Assembly (NCBI GenBank): GCA_900073065.1
Contig: FJOG01000005.1
Location: forward strand, 186,001 to 250,000
Direction of reading: 5' to 3'
From: Phialocephala subalpina
Lineage: Eukaryota > Ascomycota > Leotiomycetes > Helotiales > Mollisiaceae
DNA length: 64,000 nt
The notes beneath the pieces were generated by a model. That model was given only the letters and a program-made list of their open reading frames with translations, was not told the origin of the DNA and did not search any database. The translations under genes were made by a program, and so were the position numbers. Shown here piece by piece: positions 1 through 9,775 of this stretch; the first letter of the stretch is position 1, and every line of letters begins with the position of its first letter.

Positions 1-1223
1 CAAAGCACATTGGCGACAAGGATCGTACCTTGAAAGCCAACGAGCTTCTCACTAATGTTGAAGTCGACATTGCCGGGATTGAGGCAAATCCAATTTTTGC
101 TGACTGTGAAAATGTCTATCTACGACAATTGCAGAGGACGAAGGAGAGAGAAGAAAAGCACAAGAAGCGTCAAGCTGAGGAGCTTGGATTTGAGAACATT
201 GTACGATCAGACATCCCAGAAGCCAGTGGTGGGTTGGGCTCCGATGTACAATCATCAGGTCCTCTCATGCTTGGGGAGGCTATTCCTGGAAGACGACCGC
301 CAGCCCTAGCACCACTCGTTCACACACCTAGCGGCTTATCGAATGGCTTCTCCGCAGATGATCTTCATGGTTACAGCAATGGCACGTCGGTACCTTCACG
401 AGCAGGAGAGGATGTCCAAATGGGAGGAACTGACGATGGCAACGCATCGCAAAGCATGCAGCCTCCACATCATCCCAGCATGACTAGCGGCCCATCAGCT
501 ACGAGACCCAACACACAGGTGTCGCAGAAATCATTCTTCCAAGAGATCTCACACGATACCCCAGTGAAGGATATCGCCAATGATGCCTCAACCACCACAT
601 CTGGGAAGAAGACCTCGGAAGGCTGGAGCACCCAGGCTACCAATGGTGTCAGCAACCAAAATTCTTCGAGTCCAGTGGAGCGAGGCGGTGATTCTCAACT
701 ACCTGACACTCAACGCAACACTCAGAATGACACCAGCAGCGAGGAGTGGACGCATTCTCAAGCTCATGCCCTGGCGCGCGGACATCTGGGGATGAACTAT
801 CCTTCGCAAACGCCTAGCTCAAATAGCCAGAACTCCCAGAATCCCGCAGTGCCACCATTCAGCGCTGGTCCCAAGATGCCAACTTCTAAATCTCACCCTA
901 GTTTCGCGAACCTTCTCAACGACTCACCTGTTGAACCAACATCTTCTCAAGCTTCATCGCAGAAAGATTTCATTCTTGATGAATACTTTATTGATAATTT
1001 GCTTACGAGATTAGTGGAAGGCTCTAGTGGATGCTCAATCGAACAATTGGAGCAGATCAATAGAGAGCTGATGGAGCAATTATGGAAGATGAGAGGCGAG
1101 TATAACAGGAACCAAGTTGCGAGCTCGTTGGTGCAGGTGTTCAATGACACCATTACGGATATTGAGGAGATGCAGAGAGTGCTGAACGCTTCTCAACCCG
1201 AGGGTAGTCAGCTACAAAATTAG
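1..1223 (+). CDS. C-terminal part of a YTA7/ATAD2 (Abo1)-type bromodomain AAA-ATPase, 5' end outside window
   Basis: The reading frame is open from base 3 and ends at a TAG at 1221-1223, so only about the last 406 residues are present. The first residues (KHIGDKDRTLKANELLT) look like the end of the degenerate bromodomain of fungal YTA7/Abo1 proteins, followed by a charged helix (YLRQLQRTKEREEKHKKR). A long Ser/Gln/Asn-rich disordered stretch follows. The last 80 residues hold a helical block with SGCSIEQLEQINRELMEQLW and RGEYNRNQV, which I recognise as the conserved C-terminal element of this family. Family members are chromatin-bound AAA-ATPases that handle histone H3-H4 and affect nucleosome density. 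The AAA modules would lie upstream of the window, so the assignment rests on the C-terminal block alone. The 3' end is intact. Confidence 0.7.
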   Translation, partial: KHIGDKDRTLKANELLTNVEVDIAGIEANPIFADCENVYLRQLQRTKEREEKHKKRQAEELGFENIVRSDIPEASGGLGSDVQSSGPLMLGEAIPGRRPPALAPLVHTPSGLSNGFSADDLHGYSNGTSVPSRAGEDVQMGGTDDGNASQSMQPPHHPSMTSGPSATRPNTQVSQKSFFQEISHDTPVKDIANDASTTTSGKKTSEGWSTQATNGVSNQNSSSPVERGGDSQLPDTQRNTQNDTSSEEWTHSQAHALARGHLGMNYPSQTPSSNSQNSQNPAVPPFSAGPKMPTSKSHPSFANLLNDSPVEPTSSQASSQKDFILDEYFIDNLLTRLVEGSSGCSIEQLEQINRELMEQLWKMRGEYNRNQVASSLVQVFNDTITDIEEMQRVLNASQPEGSQLQN

Positions 1224-2114
1224 GGCTTGTATGATGAGGTTGTGGATTGGAAAGGAATTAAACTGAAAAGTGGCTCAACTGAAAGGGTTCGGTAGGGAGT
1301 ATGGAAATGCATTTTATGATCGCGAGTGGCGGGGAGACAGAAAGAAAGACCAATTTCTTGTAGTTTATAGTTGTGAGTCCAGGATGATAGCATGATCACA
1401 GTGTAGTTGCATAAGATGACGGTAGAATTCCATGTTCATTTACCTGCATTGCGATCTCTCTTAGATGGTTTCTGCTCATGTGAGTTTTGCGATGAAGCCG
1501 AGCACGAACTAGGAAGCTTTTATTTATCCCCCGAATTTTCTTCGTTCTACTTTTCATCTCTCCTCTCTAATTCTTCCTACGATATCTTTGTACATGATGC
1601 ACAAACACTCCAGGCAGCTTCAACCAAGTCGCAAGACCGACGAGTAGCTGTCGAATGTCGGATGTGGGGTATCTACTAAGTGAAGAAAAGGGGGCTGAGC
1701 ATCGCACGGGTACCGATACTCTTTACTCTATTGATTAAGGCAGCATGCACTGCTCAGCCTTCTTCAACACATCCTGAGACACTCCAGATAAGGCTGGGAC
1801 GTTCAAAATACTGTCGAAGTTCAGAGATATGCCTCATATTTGTGCCATCGTCATTCTTTGACAGACTCCGACTCTCCTTTGCGACACTCGAGGGAATCAT
1901 TTCATACAACACACATCAAAATGTGAATAAGCATGGGACAAGAAGAAAGAAGACCATTCACAAGAAACAAAGTCATAGAGCCAGATATATAATCGTGAGG
2001 AATTTTGTCACAATTATCTTCAACAACTCCATACGCCTGTCAAGTTTCAACTCGTACCTGCATACCAAGATCCTTCCTTCAACACACAACATCAAAACAC
2101 CCTCTCACCCAACA
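1224..2114. other. Intergenic region, no gene recognised
   Basis: Probably the 3' UTR of the ATPase gene and the promoter and leader of the small protein that follows. The frame of the small protein is open well upstream of its chosen ATG, but that upstream translation has no recognisable features and no splice logic. Nothing else is visible. Confidence 0.5.
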
Positions 2115-2636
2115 ATGAGACTCCTCGCCGCTTTCGTCCTCTTCATCCACGTGGCAGCTATCCTAGCTCTTCCATTCCGAAAAGCACGAGAAGCACAAGC
2201 CGACCCCGTATCAGCCATTAGCGTTCGTCAAAGGTCGATCTCCTTCGAAAGACCACCACCATCGGCCCCCACGAATAGAGTGATCAAGAAATTCACATCT
2301 ATGCCAAGTCAAGGATATCAACTCCAGGCGAAGTCAAGAACTTCCATCAACGCTCTTCGAAGTTCGATTTCCTTTGATCCATCGACCTCTCTACCGGCTC
2401 CCACCGATACAACGATCAAGATAGTTAGACCTATGCCTAGTCAAGAGACATCGCGGTCTCCTCTTCCCAATGGAGAGATTAAGAGGCTCAGACCTATGCA
2501 TGGTCTAGGAAGGCGGATGGTTATGCACAAGCGTGGAATGGCAGTCGGTGCGATCCTAGGAGTCGTACTCGGAGGCGTGGCTATTGTATGCGGGGTCGTG
2601 TTTATCGGTTGGATGCTGTTGGGGAAGAATAAGTAG
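2115..2636 (+). CDS. Small secretory-pathway protein with internal repeats and a C-terminal membrane segment
   Basis: This single-exon frame encodes 173 residues. I chose the ATG at 2115 because it places a classic signal peptide at the N terminus (residues 1-19, MRLLAAFVLFIHVAAILAL). Residues 40-66 and 83-110 are diverged copies of one unit, with the pattern SIS-F-(x)n-P-x-P-T-x-x-x-I-K-x-x-x-x-MPSQ, and residues 116-130 hold a third, shortened copy (NGEIKRLRPMHG). Residues 141-169 form a glycine-rich hydrophobic helix (GAILGVVLGGVAIVCGVVFIGW), with short basic patches before and after it (RRMVMHKR, KNK). A type I membrane or tail-retained topology is likely. I recognise no family. The dibasic KR pairs at about 123 and 140 could be kexin sites, but that is only an inference. 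Confidence 0.55.
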   Translation: MRLLAAFVLFIHVAAILALPFRKAREAQADPVSAISVRQRSISFERPPPSAPTNRVIKKFTSMPSQGYQLQAKSRTSINALRSSISFDPSTSLPAPTDTTIKIVRPMPSQETSRSPLPNGEIKRLRPMHGLGRRMVMHKRGMAVGAILGVVLGGVAIVCGVVFIGWMLLGKNK

Positions 2637-2911
2637 GATAGAGGTGGTACGGAGACAGGCTAGAGTGAAGCACGCATGGGTTACCAATTATCAAAATTAG
2701 ACAATGTATGATGAGTCTTGATGTTTCCACGCTTTTTCCGATGTTCTGGCCTAGGAGTGTTGCAACATCAGTGCAGCCTTGAAATATCGGCGCTCCTTGC
2801 AAGCAAGAACGGAAGGAGAAGACCTCCTGGGCTGCCAATCTCGAAATGCTGCCCTTCCCAAAACGCCTATCTACCAAGCGCGGCTTCCCAGAACGCTCCT
2901 TCCCAGACCGC

Positions 2912-4101
2912 TCATTTCCAATTCTCCAAAACCGTATCACCTTCCTTAATTCCCGCACAAACCAAACTCTCCTTCCAAAGCCTCTTCTGCATCTCCACGT
3001 CTTGCGCCTCCTTTGGCGTATGATACAAGACCGAACCGTCGATATACAACGCCTTCGGATACTCTCCAAAAGCTTTCTGATCAAAACAAACCCGTAATAA
3101 ATCGCTACCATTTCTGTAGATTGTTCGAACTAGTGAGTTGGCTGAGAAGAACGAGTTGATGAATCCTATGATGCGGAGGATGACGAAGAGGGCCTTGACG
3201 AGGAAGGGGCCGTTACGGATTACTGTCACGAGTTAGTGCGTTGTTCCTGGAGAGTACAAGAATGGAGAGGGGTATAAGTGGAACGGGAAATCCCAATGAA
3301 GCAAGACCTCAGAGGCGAATTGAGGATGGTGTGACTTACTGCTCGTGCCACCAATCCAGCCAGGATCATGGCCCAAGACAGAGATATTCGAGAGCTTCGA
3401 ATCACCATCAAGACGTCGTTGAATCTCATACCTTCACCTGAAATCAGCTGTGAATCAAGAAATCGAGCCGGAAGCACTCACATCCAACCCCCAAGTAATA
3501 ATTTGCTCAAGGCATATCTTCTTTGTCCCGTCCTAAACACAGAACCATCAGGAAATTCCTCAACACCTCTGGACATATTCTCCACCGAAGTAACAATCGT
3601 CCTCTTCTGATCCTCAGTGTAGTTTCTTCCATTTGACCCCCAATTTGGATCAGCAGCTGTGGAGCTAATATAGATGATCCGTCCATGCTGTTTGTCCATA
3701 CTCTTCAACAGCAGGAGCGTCAATTGGAAATTAGCCAGGTAATTGATTTGAAATGTTCTCTCCATTCCATCTTTAGTAAACTTCTCAATCACCAAATCTT
3801 GAACCCCAGCGTTCAGGATCAAAGCTTGAATAGGAGGTAAAGACCCCGACTTGACTCGTGAATTGACATCAGCAGCAAATGCTCTTGTGCTTGCAAGACT
3901 TTCGAAGTCAACAGGTAGAATAAGATACTTGTGGCCCTTGGGTGCGTTCTTCAGAGCAGCTTTCAAAGCCAGAGCTTTCTCGGGGTCGCGAACTGCATAG
4001 ATCGCTGAATGTGTAATGGCGTACGGACTTTTGAGGAGTTGAGTGACGAAACCGACGCCAATGCCGCCATTTGGTCCGGTGAGGAGGATTGTTCCTGACA
4101 T
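2912..4101 (-). CDS. Short-chain dehydrogenase/reductase (SDR), three exons
   Basis: The exons are approximately 4101-3482, 3431-3340 and 3222-2912, giving about 340 residues. The first intron is GTGAGT to AAG and restores WMYEIQRRLDG. The second joins GGTS to IIRNG. Exon 1 carries the Rossmann nucleotide-binding motif (TGPNGGIG near the N terminus), the NAG motif (LILNAGVQ), the catalytic Ser region (IIYISSTA) and the YxxxK active site (YALSK). Exon 2 carries HDPGWIGGT, the PG motif after the active site. All expected SDR catalytic elements are therefore present and the enzyme should be active with NAD(P)(H). The substrate cannot be told from sequence. The C-terminal third resembles fungal SDRs related to retinol dehydrogenase-like proteins. 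Neighbours give no pathway clue. Confidence 0.8.
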
Positions 4102-4885
4102 TGCTTTAAGTTTTTGATGTCAAGATATTAGTGTCTGAGTAGTTGAGATTTCGAGGATGGTTGAAGTTTATGAAGTTGAGGTCGAGGTCCGGCTAAAGTT
4201 GAGGGGGAACAGGGTCAGCTTACTGAAGGACTGTGCCATGCTTGTCGATATACCTTGCTATGAGCGGAAGTTGTACGAGGACCAGGGTGAATGTTCTCTA
4301 CGAGGCCAGTTAGTAAATGGAAACACTTATGGATGTTTGACTTTCGTGGTCTGGATTGCCAAATCCAGGCCAAGAGCGGTACAAGTGTAACGACAAAATC
4401 TGCTCTAAGTATTAACCCGTGATTATAACATTGGGCAAAATCAACTGCTTACCATTGAATGGCATTACTGTATCGAACTTCACGAAAGCCTCTCGACCTC
4501 AAATCATCATATCAAGTGTGCTTGAACCTCGACTCGAACGAGAGCCGGAAAATATCGCATTGAATCATCGTGATAAATATACCTAAGCCAAATCGTACAA
4601 TGTTCATCCATAAACTGAAAAAACGCACGTGCACAGTTTCGCGCTCTGCTACTGTGTCCAACGCTACGCCGGCGCTTTCCCATTCCCTAGACAGGTTGTC
4701 AAAACACATTATCCCCCACGATCCGGAACGCCAGGCATGCTTTTCCAATTCACAAGTGGTATATCTCTCCGTAATCTTCCAGTTCCAGTACCATTCCATC
4801 CGGATTTTCCAGTCCAAGCCTGGACTGACAGACGCCTTGATAAATCGACAAGTAAAAGCAAAACCCGAGATCTAAGTGAACAAGC
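4102..4885. other. Intergenic region, no gene recognised
   Basis: This lies between the SDR start and the MED15 stop, both on the minus strand. It contains only short random reading frames, so I take it as the SDR promoter plus the MED15 3' UTR. Confidence 0.5.
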
Positions 4886-7800
4886 CTATTCGGTGTTCAT
4901 AGAGAAAAAATTAGAGTCGAAAGAAAAAGGTTTGTCGAGAGCGGAGGCATCCACCATATCATCCCAAGATCCGAAGTTGGCTGCCGTTTGGTCGTCATCA
5001 AACATAAGCAGGTCGTCATCACCGCCGTTGACGTTGAAGTTGTTCATATCGAAGAGAGTATCGGCGTCAGTAGGACCAAATGGCATCCACTTTTCATCAA
5101 GGATGTCCAGATTGATATCAAGGCCAACACCCTCGGAGATGTCGCTGTTGGGTTCTGACACGCCGTCCTTACTCGACTCAGGAGTGTCGTTCGGAGTTAT
5201 CGAGCGATAGACATTCATGTCGGAGATAGCACCGCCAGCGCCTGACTCGAAAGGCTGGAAACTTTGGTAGAGCTCGTTAGGATCAATCGTAGCATTAGCC
5301 CAAGGATCCACAGTAGCAGAAAGTTGAGCTTCAGGTTGCTTGGTCGAGTCTTTCGATGCCGGTTGAGGTTTGGAGGCTGCGTCCTTTCCATTGGATTGCA
5401 TGTTTGGCTTTCCTCCAGCTGCACTTCCTTGACGGTGCATCGATACTTGACGGTTCATCGGCGTCCCAGCTGCAGAGGTGCTTTCCTTGATATTAGGAGT
5501 GTGTCCCTGTTTTGAGTTGCCTGATATCATCTTCGCGCTGGTCGGAGCAGCAGTATGCGCAGGTTCTTGGCTGATCGGCTTCTTAGAGTTGCCTTGAGAA
5601 TCCAAGCCCAACCCGGAAGCTAAGTTCTCCTGAGCGAACTTCACTGGATCACTTAGTGGCTTGATGTGTTCCTCGAAATTATGTGCCTTCAAAGCATCTT
5701 CGCTCTCGAAAGTGACGGTGCTTCGATCGCAGTCGGCATCAGGGCATGTTAAAGCCTTCGTTTGAGATTTCGCCTCAGCTTGTCGCTTTAATTCTGGGGA
5801 GGCCGCCTTTGGAACCTGAGGGGACGCATTTGAGCCAGGAGTGCCTTGACCGGGTACAGGAGTACTGTTCTGCTTCTGCTTCTTACGAGCAGGGATATGC
5901 ATCTTCTCTTGAGTGAGGGTATTACTATTCAGATATGAAGGAGCTCCGTGAGGTGATGTCGCACCAAATCCCATCGGAGGCTGTGCAGATGTAGGTGCTG
6001 CCGGCGTGTGGGAGCTGCGACTGTTCGATCTCTGATGCATCTTCAATTGCTGTTGTTGTTGCTGTAGATTGGCAGCATTCAAAGGCGTAGGAGCTTGTGC
6101 AACTTGAGGGGGCTGTGCGGCAGCCTGTGTAGAAGGAGCCGTCTGGGTCTTGGGGGCATCTTGCTTCTTCATATTCGGGAACTTGGTACTCAGATCCTGT
6201 ACTACACTATTCAAGAGTTGCTTAGTGTTCTCCGCTTCTTTCAAAGTGATAGAATAAGTATCCTTCATCTGCTGCATCGTTTCACCGTCATGGAATTGCT
6301 TTGCAAGCCGGAAACGCTATTGAATATTAGTATAGACCTAGGTGGTAAATAGGAAAAGACTTACTGCGCGGAAGAACTGTCTTGCTCTCTCCTCATCAAG
6401 TGTAACTTGATACCACCTTGCCATGACCTTGTTGACGTTTCGCATGCCGTCGATGAGAGTACGCAATAAATTCTGTAATTTCGAGACTGTTCCTGCATCT
6501 ATGGATATATCCGGAAGGGGCGCAGAAGCCCTTTCTCGCTCTTCCTTTTCTATGGTCTTTAGCTTTTCCATATCCACAGGGTTCAACTGCATCCGGGAGG
6601 CTGGTTGTTGGCTCATTTGCTGCTTTTGCAAGTACATTTGATACTGTTTCCGTTGCTCTGGATTCATCTGCGCGATTTGCTGTTGGGTCAGCTTAGGAGG
6701 ACCCTGTTGATTTGGCTGCGCCGTCTCCTGGGTATTCTGGGAAACCGTCGGTGGCCGTTGGGTATTTGGATTTGGCACTTCAACTACATCGTCGCTGCTA
6801 CTGGAGCGCTTCAAATTCTTAACTGGTTGAGCCGGAGATGAATTTTGAGCAGCGTTGCGGTCGTTAGGTTGAGGCCTAGCAGCACGTGCGGCATTAGCAT
6901 TGTTTGCTGTCGACGCCTGCTCTGGGGCAGGTTGGGGCTTCGCTTGTGGTGTTTGACTCGGTTTCTGCTGAGGTACACCGGCTGTGTTTGACATGCCAGG
7001 TTGTGGTGGTGGTTGCCCACTAGCCTGTTGTGCTTGCATACGACTCATCTGCGCCGCCATCACTTGTCGTTGCTGCAGTTGTTGGGGTGTCATATTCTGC
7101 TGAGCAGCCGCGTTTCTCATGAACATCGCACGAATCTGATCATCAGTCGCCTGAGCCATCTTCCCACTAGGATGATTCCTGATGTTCTGTATTTCCTGTT
7201 GGGTTGGTTGCCGAGGAGGGTTCCCAGGACCAATTGCCAAAGGGTTAGGTATCGGTACAGGATTTTGACCCATAGGCGCGACAGGAGCAGCCATTCCAGG
7301 AGCAACTCCGGGCATTCCTGGAGGTCCCTGTGCTCCCGGTTGCATCATCCCGGGTTGCCCATTTTGCTGTTGCCTGCTACGGATGATGTTTTGGTAATGA
7401 TGCTTTTGCAGTTGCTTGATAGCCTCGAGACCGTTCGGGCCAAGATTAGGATTCTGTGCTGCCCATTGCTTTAGCGCACCCCATTTCTTCATATCTGGCG
7501 GTATGCCTTGTGGCATGCTTTGATGGCTGAGATACGGCACTGGTACATCAACACCATCCATCTGCATCGCGATTCGCTGCTCCATGTTAAAGGGCTGTTG
7601 GGGAGTGCGTTGTTGCATCTGATTCGGCTGACGCAAAGCTGCCATTTGCTGCTGTAGAAGTAACTGTTGTTGCGGATTCATTCCGGCCATTGCCTGTTGC
7701 GGTTGCTGGCCGGGTCTGCCCATGAACTGGCCCGTGGGACCCTGAGGGTTGAAAGGGCCTCCAGGAGGATTTTGCTGACCAGGACGAACTTGGCTACCAC

Positions 7801-9775
7801 CTTGCATGATCTGAGGGCGTCCACCAGGGCCATTTGCATTCATGGCATTCATTTGCTGCGCCCTACTTTCGTGCCATCTAGTCACCACCTCATGCAACTT
7901 GTCGGGAGGCATTTGAGCCAGCGTCTTTTGTGCATCTGGACCCATTTGAGAAAACATCGCTTGCGTGAGTCCTGCTTGATTAAGACCATTCCCAGGACCT
8001 GGCTGTCTCTGGTTTCCCTGCATGAATCGAGGATCAAGTGGCCCTCCAAACTGAGGATTGGTGTTGACTTGTGGAGTTTCGGGTTGATTCATCTGCTGAG
8101 AAGGTGTTCTTATGGGTGCGTTTAGTGTTGGCATGGCAGGACTTGGCTGTGGCGGTACTGGACCAGGCCCCATACCTCCTGGCTGTCCTTGAAGAGCGAT
8201 CTGCTGCGCTTTTACTTGTGCCTGCAGTCGAGCTTGAGCTTGGGATTGTTGTTGTTGCTGCTGCTGCTGTTGCTGTTGCTGAGCGTGATGCATCCTCTGT
8301 TGTTGAATCTGCTGAGCATTGATCATATGTTGCCGTTGCTGAGCACTAGGGTTAGGATTAGGAGGCCCTCTTTGATCGTTCATCGGTATGGCTTGACCAG
8401 GCATAACACCGGGTTGTGGCGTCCCATTTCGTGGAGCACCGCTGCTCGCTGGAACCACCATCTGGCCTTCCGCTTGAGCCATAACACCTTGCTGTTGTTG
8501 TTGAGCTGCAAGATCACCCATGTTACCCATAAACGAGCCAAAATCTGGATTTCCTCCAACGGTAGTAGGAGGTTGACTCTGGCCATTTAACGGACTCGGA
8601 TTCATCGACCTCTGTTGCTGCATAGGAGGTGCCGCCGGTGCATTCTGAGATTGTTGCCCGAGACCCATCTGCTGGGCTTGTGCCATGCGCATCTGTTTCT
8701 CTTGTCGAAGCCTGTTGACGGCTTGATTCCGAAAGTAAAGCAACACTGGGTCTATTCCTTGTGATTGGTACTTTGCAAACTGCTGAGGATCCATCCGTTG
8801 TTGAAGTGAAATTCTTAAATTGGCCTTCTCCTCCTCTGTAGCATTGGCCGCTAGCCGGTTCGTCAAATTCACCACTATAGCATTATCTTGTTGCGTGAAT
8901 TGATCCTGACCATTCGACATTCGCCCTGGAACATTTTGCTGTGGTTGCCCTTGTTGCATGGCATTTGAAAACTGCTGCTGTTGATTTTGTGCCATGTTTT
9001 GTGGTCCTTGATTCGGTATTCCCATCGGTGCCTGCGGAGGTTGTTGGCCAGGTATTGGAGACGCTTGCATTTGATGTTGAAGATGTGAGAATCCTTGCTG
9101 AGCTACCTGCTGAGGCATGGGCCTTGGTCCCTGTCCCTGCATCGAATTCTGCTGGTTCATCATCATCTGTTGAGCTTGGGCTTGCTGCGCCTGCGCTTGA
9201 GCTTGGGCTTGAGCCTGTTGTTGGATCTGCTGCTGCATGTTGGCCTGATTTTGATTCCGTCTCTCTAGCAGTTGCTCTAGCTTTAGTTGGACCTGGTGTT
9301 TATATTGTTCCTGCGACTGTTAGCGTATGATTCGGGGTCCTACTTCCATATCCGTACTTTGTTTGGAGACTTCTCGAAGATGTCCTTCTCGAATCTGATC
9401 CCAATTTCGATCATTCGTTGTAGTGTGGGAGGATTTGGTTGGTGTTGACTAGCAAGACGAAGGTTCCCGATTCTGGAATGGTTACGTCAGTCTACCATGA
9501 ATCACAATAAGGTCCTCTTCGCGCGAGGGAGTGAATTCAAACTCTTCGCGCAGTGCAGTGAATCCAAAAACTCACATATTGAATATCAAGCCCATGCGCT
9601 CGTTAGGCAACACTCCGGATTGCCATCCGCTGAGGGGTCCGGTCTGTTGATTGAGAGTAGCAAAGATCATTTGCTGTATCTGAGCGGAAGCATTATTCGA
9701 ATTCTGCGGCGGTCGTTGCTGCTGCTGTTGCCCCATCTGCGGCATCATCTGGCCGCCCATTTGGAAGTTCGACAT
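4886..9775 (-). CDS. MED15: Mediator complex tail subunit 15 (MED15/GAL11)
   Basis: There are four exons: 9775-9576, 9472-9358, 9316-6365 and 6316-4886. They sum to 4698 nt, encoding about 1565 residues. Exons 1-3 together build the N-terminal KIX-like domain (roughly residues 50-125): GWQSGVLPNERMGLIFNIIGNLRL, then MIEIGIRFEKDIFEKSPNK and QVQLKLEQLLERR. The rest is low-complexity and glutamine/proline/methionine-rich, with a polyQ run around 8245-8285. It is broken by ordered islands such as the segment near 8700-8880 (NLRISLQQRMDPQQFAKYQ) and a block before the last intron (LQNLLRTLIDGMRNVNKVMARWYQ). The C terminus is acidic (GGDDDLLMFDDDQ). MED15 links gene-specific activators to RNA polymerase II through the Mediator tail. 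The ATG at 9775 is the first in frame; an upstream stop lies close by. A 46-codon piece (8927-9064) is duplicated in another gene of this window. Confidence 0.85.
8245..8285 (-). repeat. CAG/CAA polyglutamine tract in MED15
   Basis: A run of mixed CAG and CAA codons gives twelve consecutive Gln residues after an HHAQ motif. The interruption by CAA codons and the surrounding Q-rich context suggest a moderately stable, potentially length-variable tract. Confidence 0.8.

Noticed and set aside
1680..2114. Upstream extension of the small secreted protein
   Set aside because: Would bury the signal peptide inside the protein; the extension has no conserved features.
2602..3111. Minus-strand frame overlapping the SDR 3' end
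   Set aside because: It is the wrong frame of the third SDR exon; the spliced SDR model explains the sequence.
6423..9330. Several long plus-strand frames opposite MED15
   Set aside because: They are antisense shadows of the Q-rich reading frame, giving Leu- or Ala/Val-rich translations without conserved pattern.
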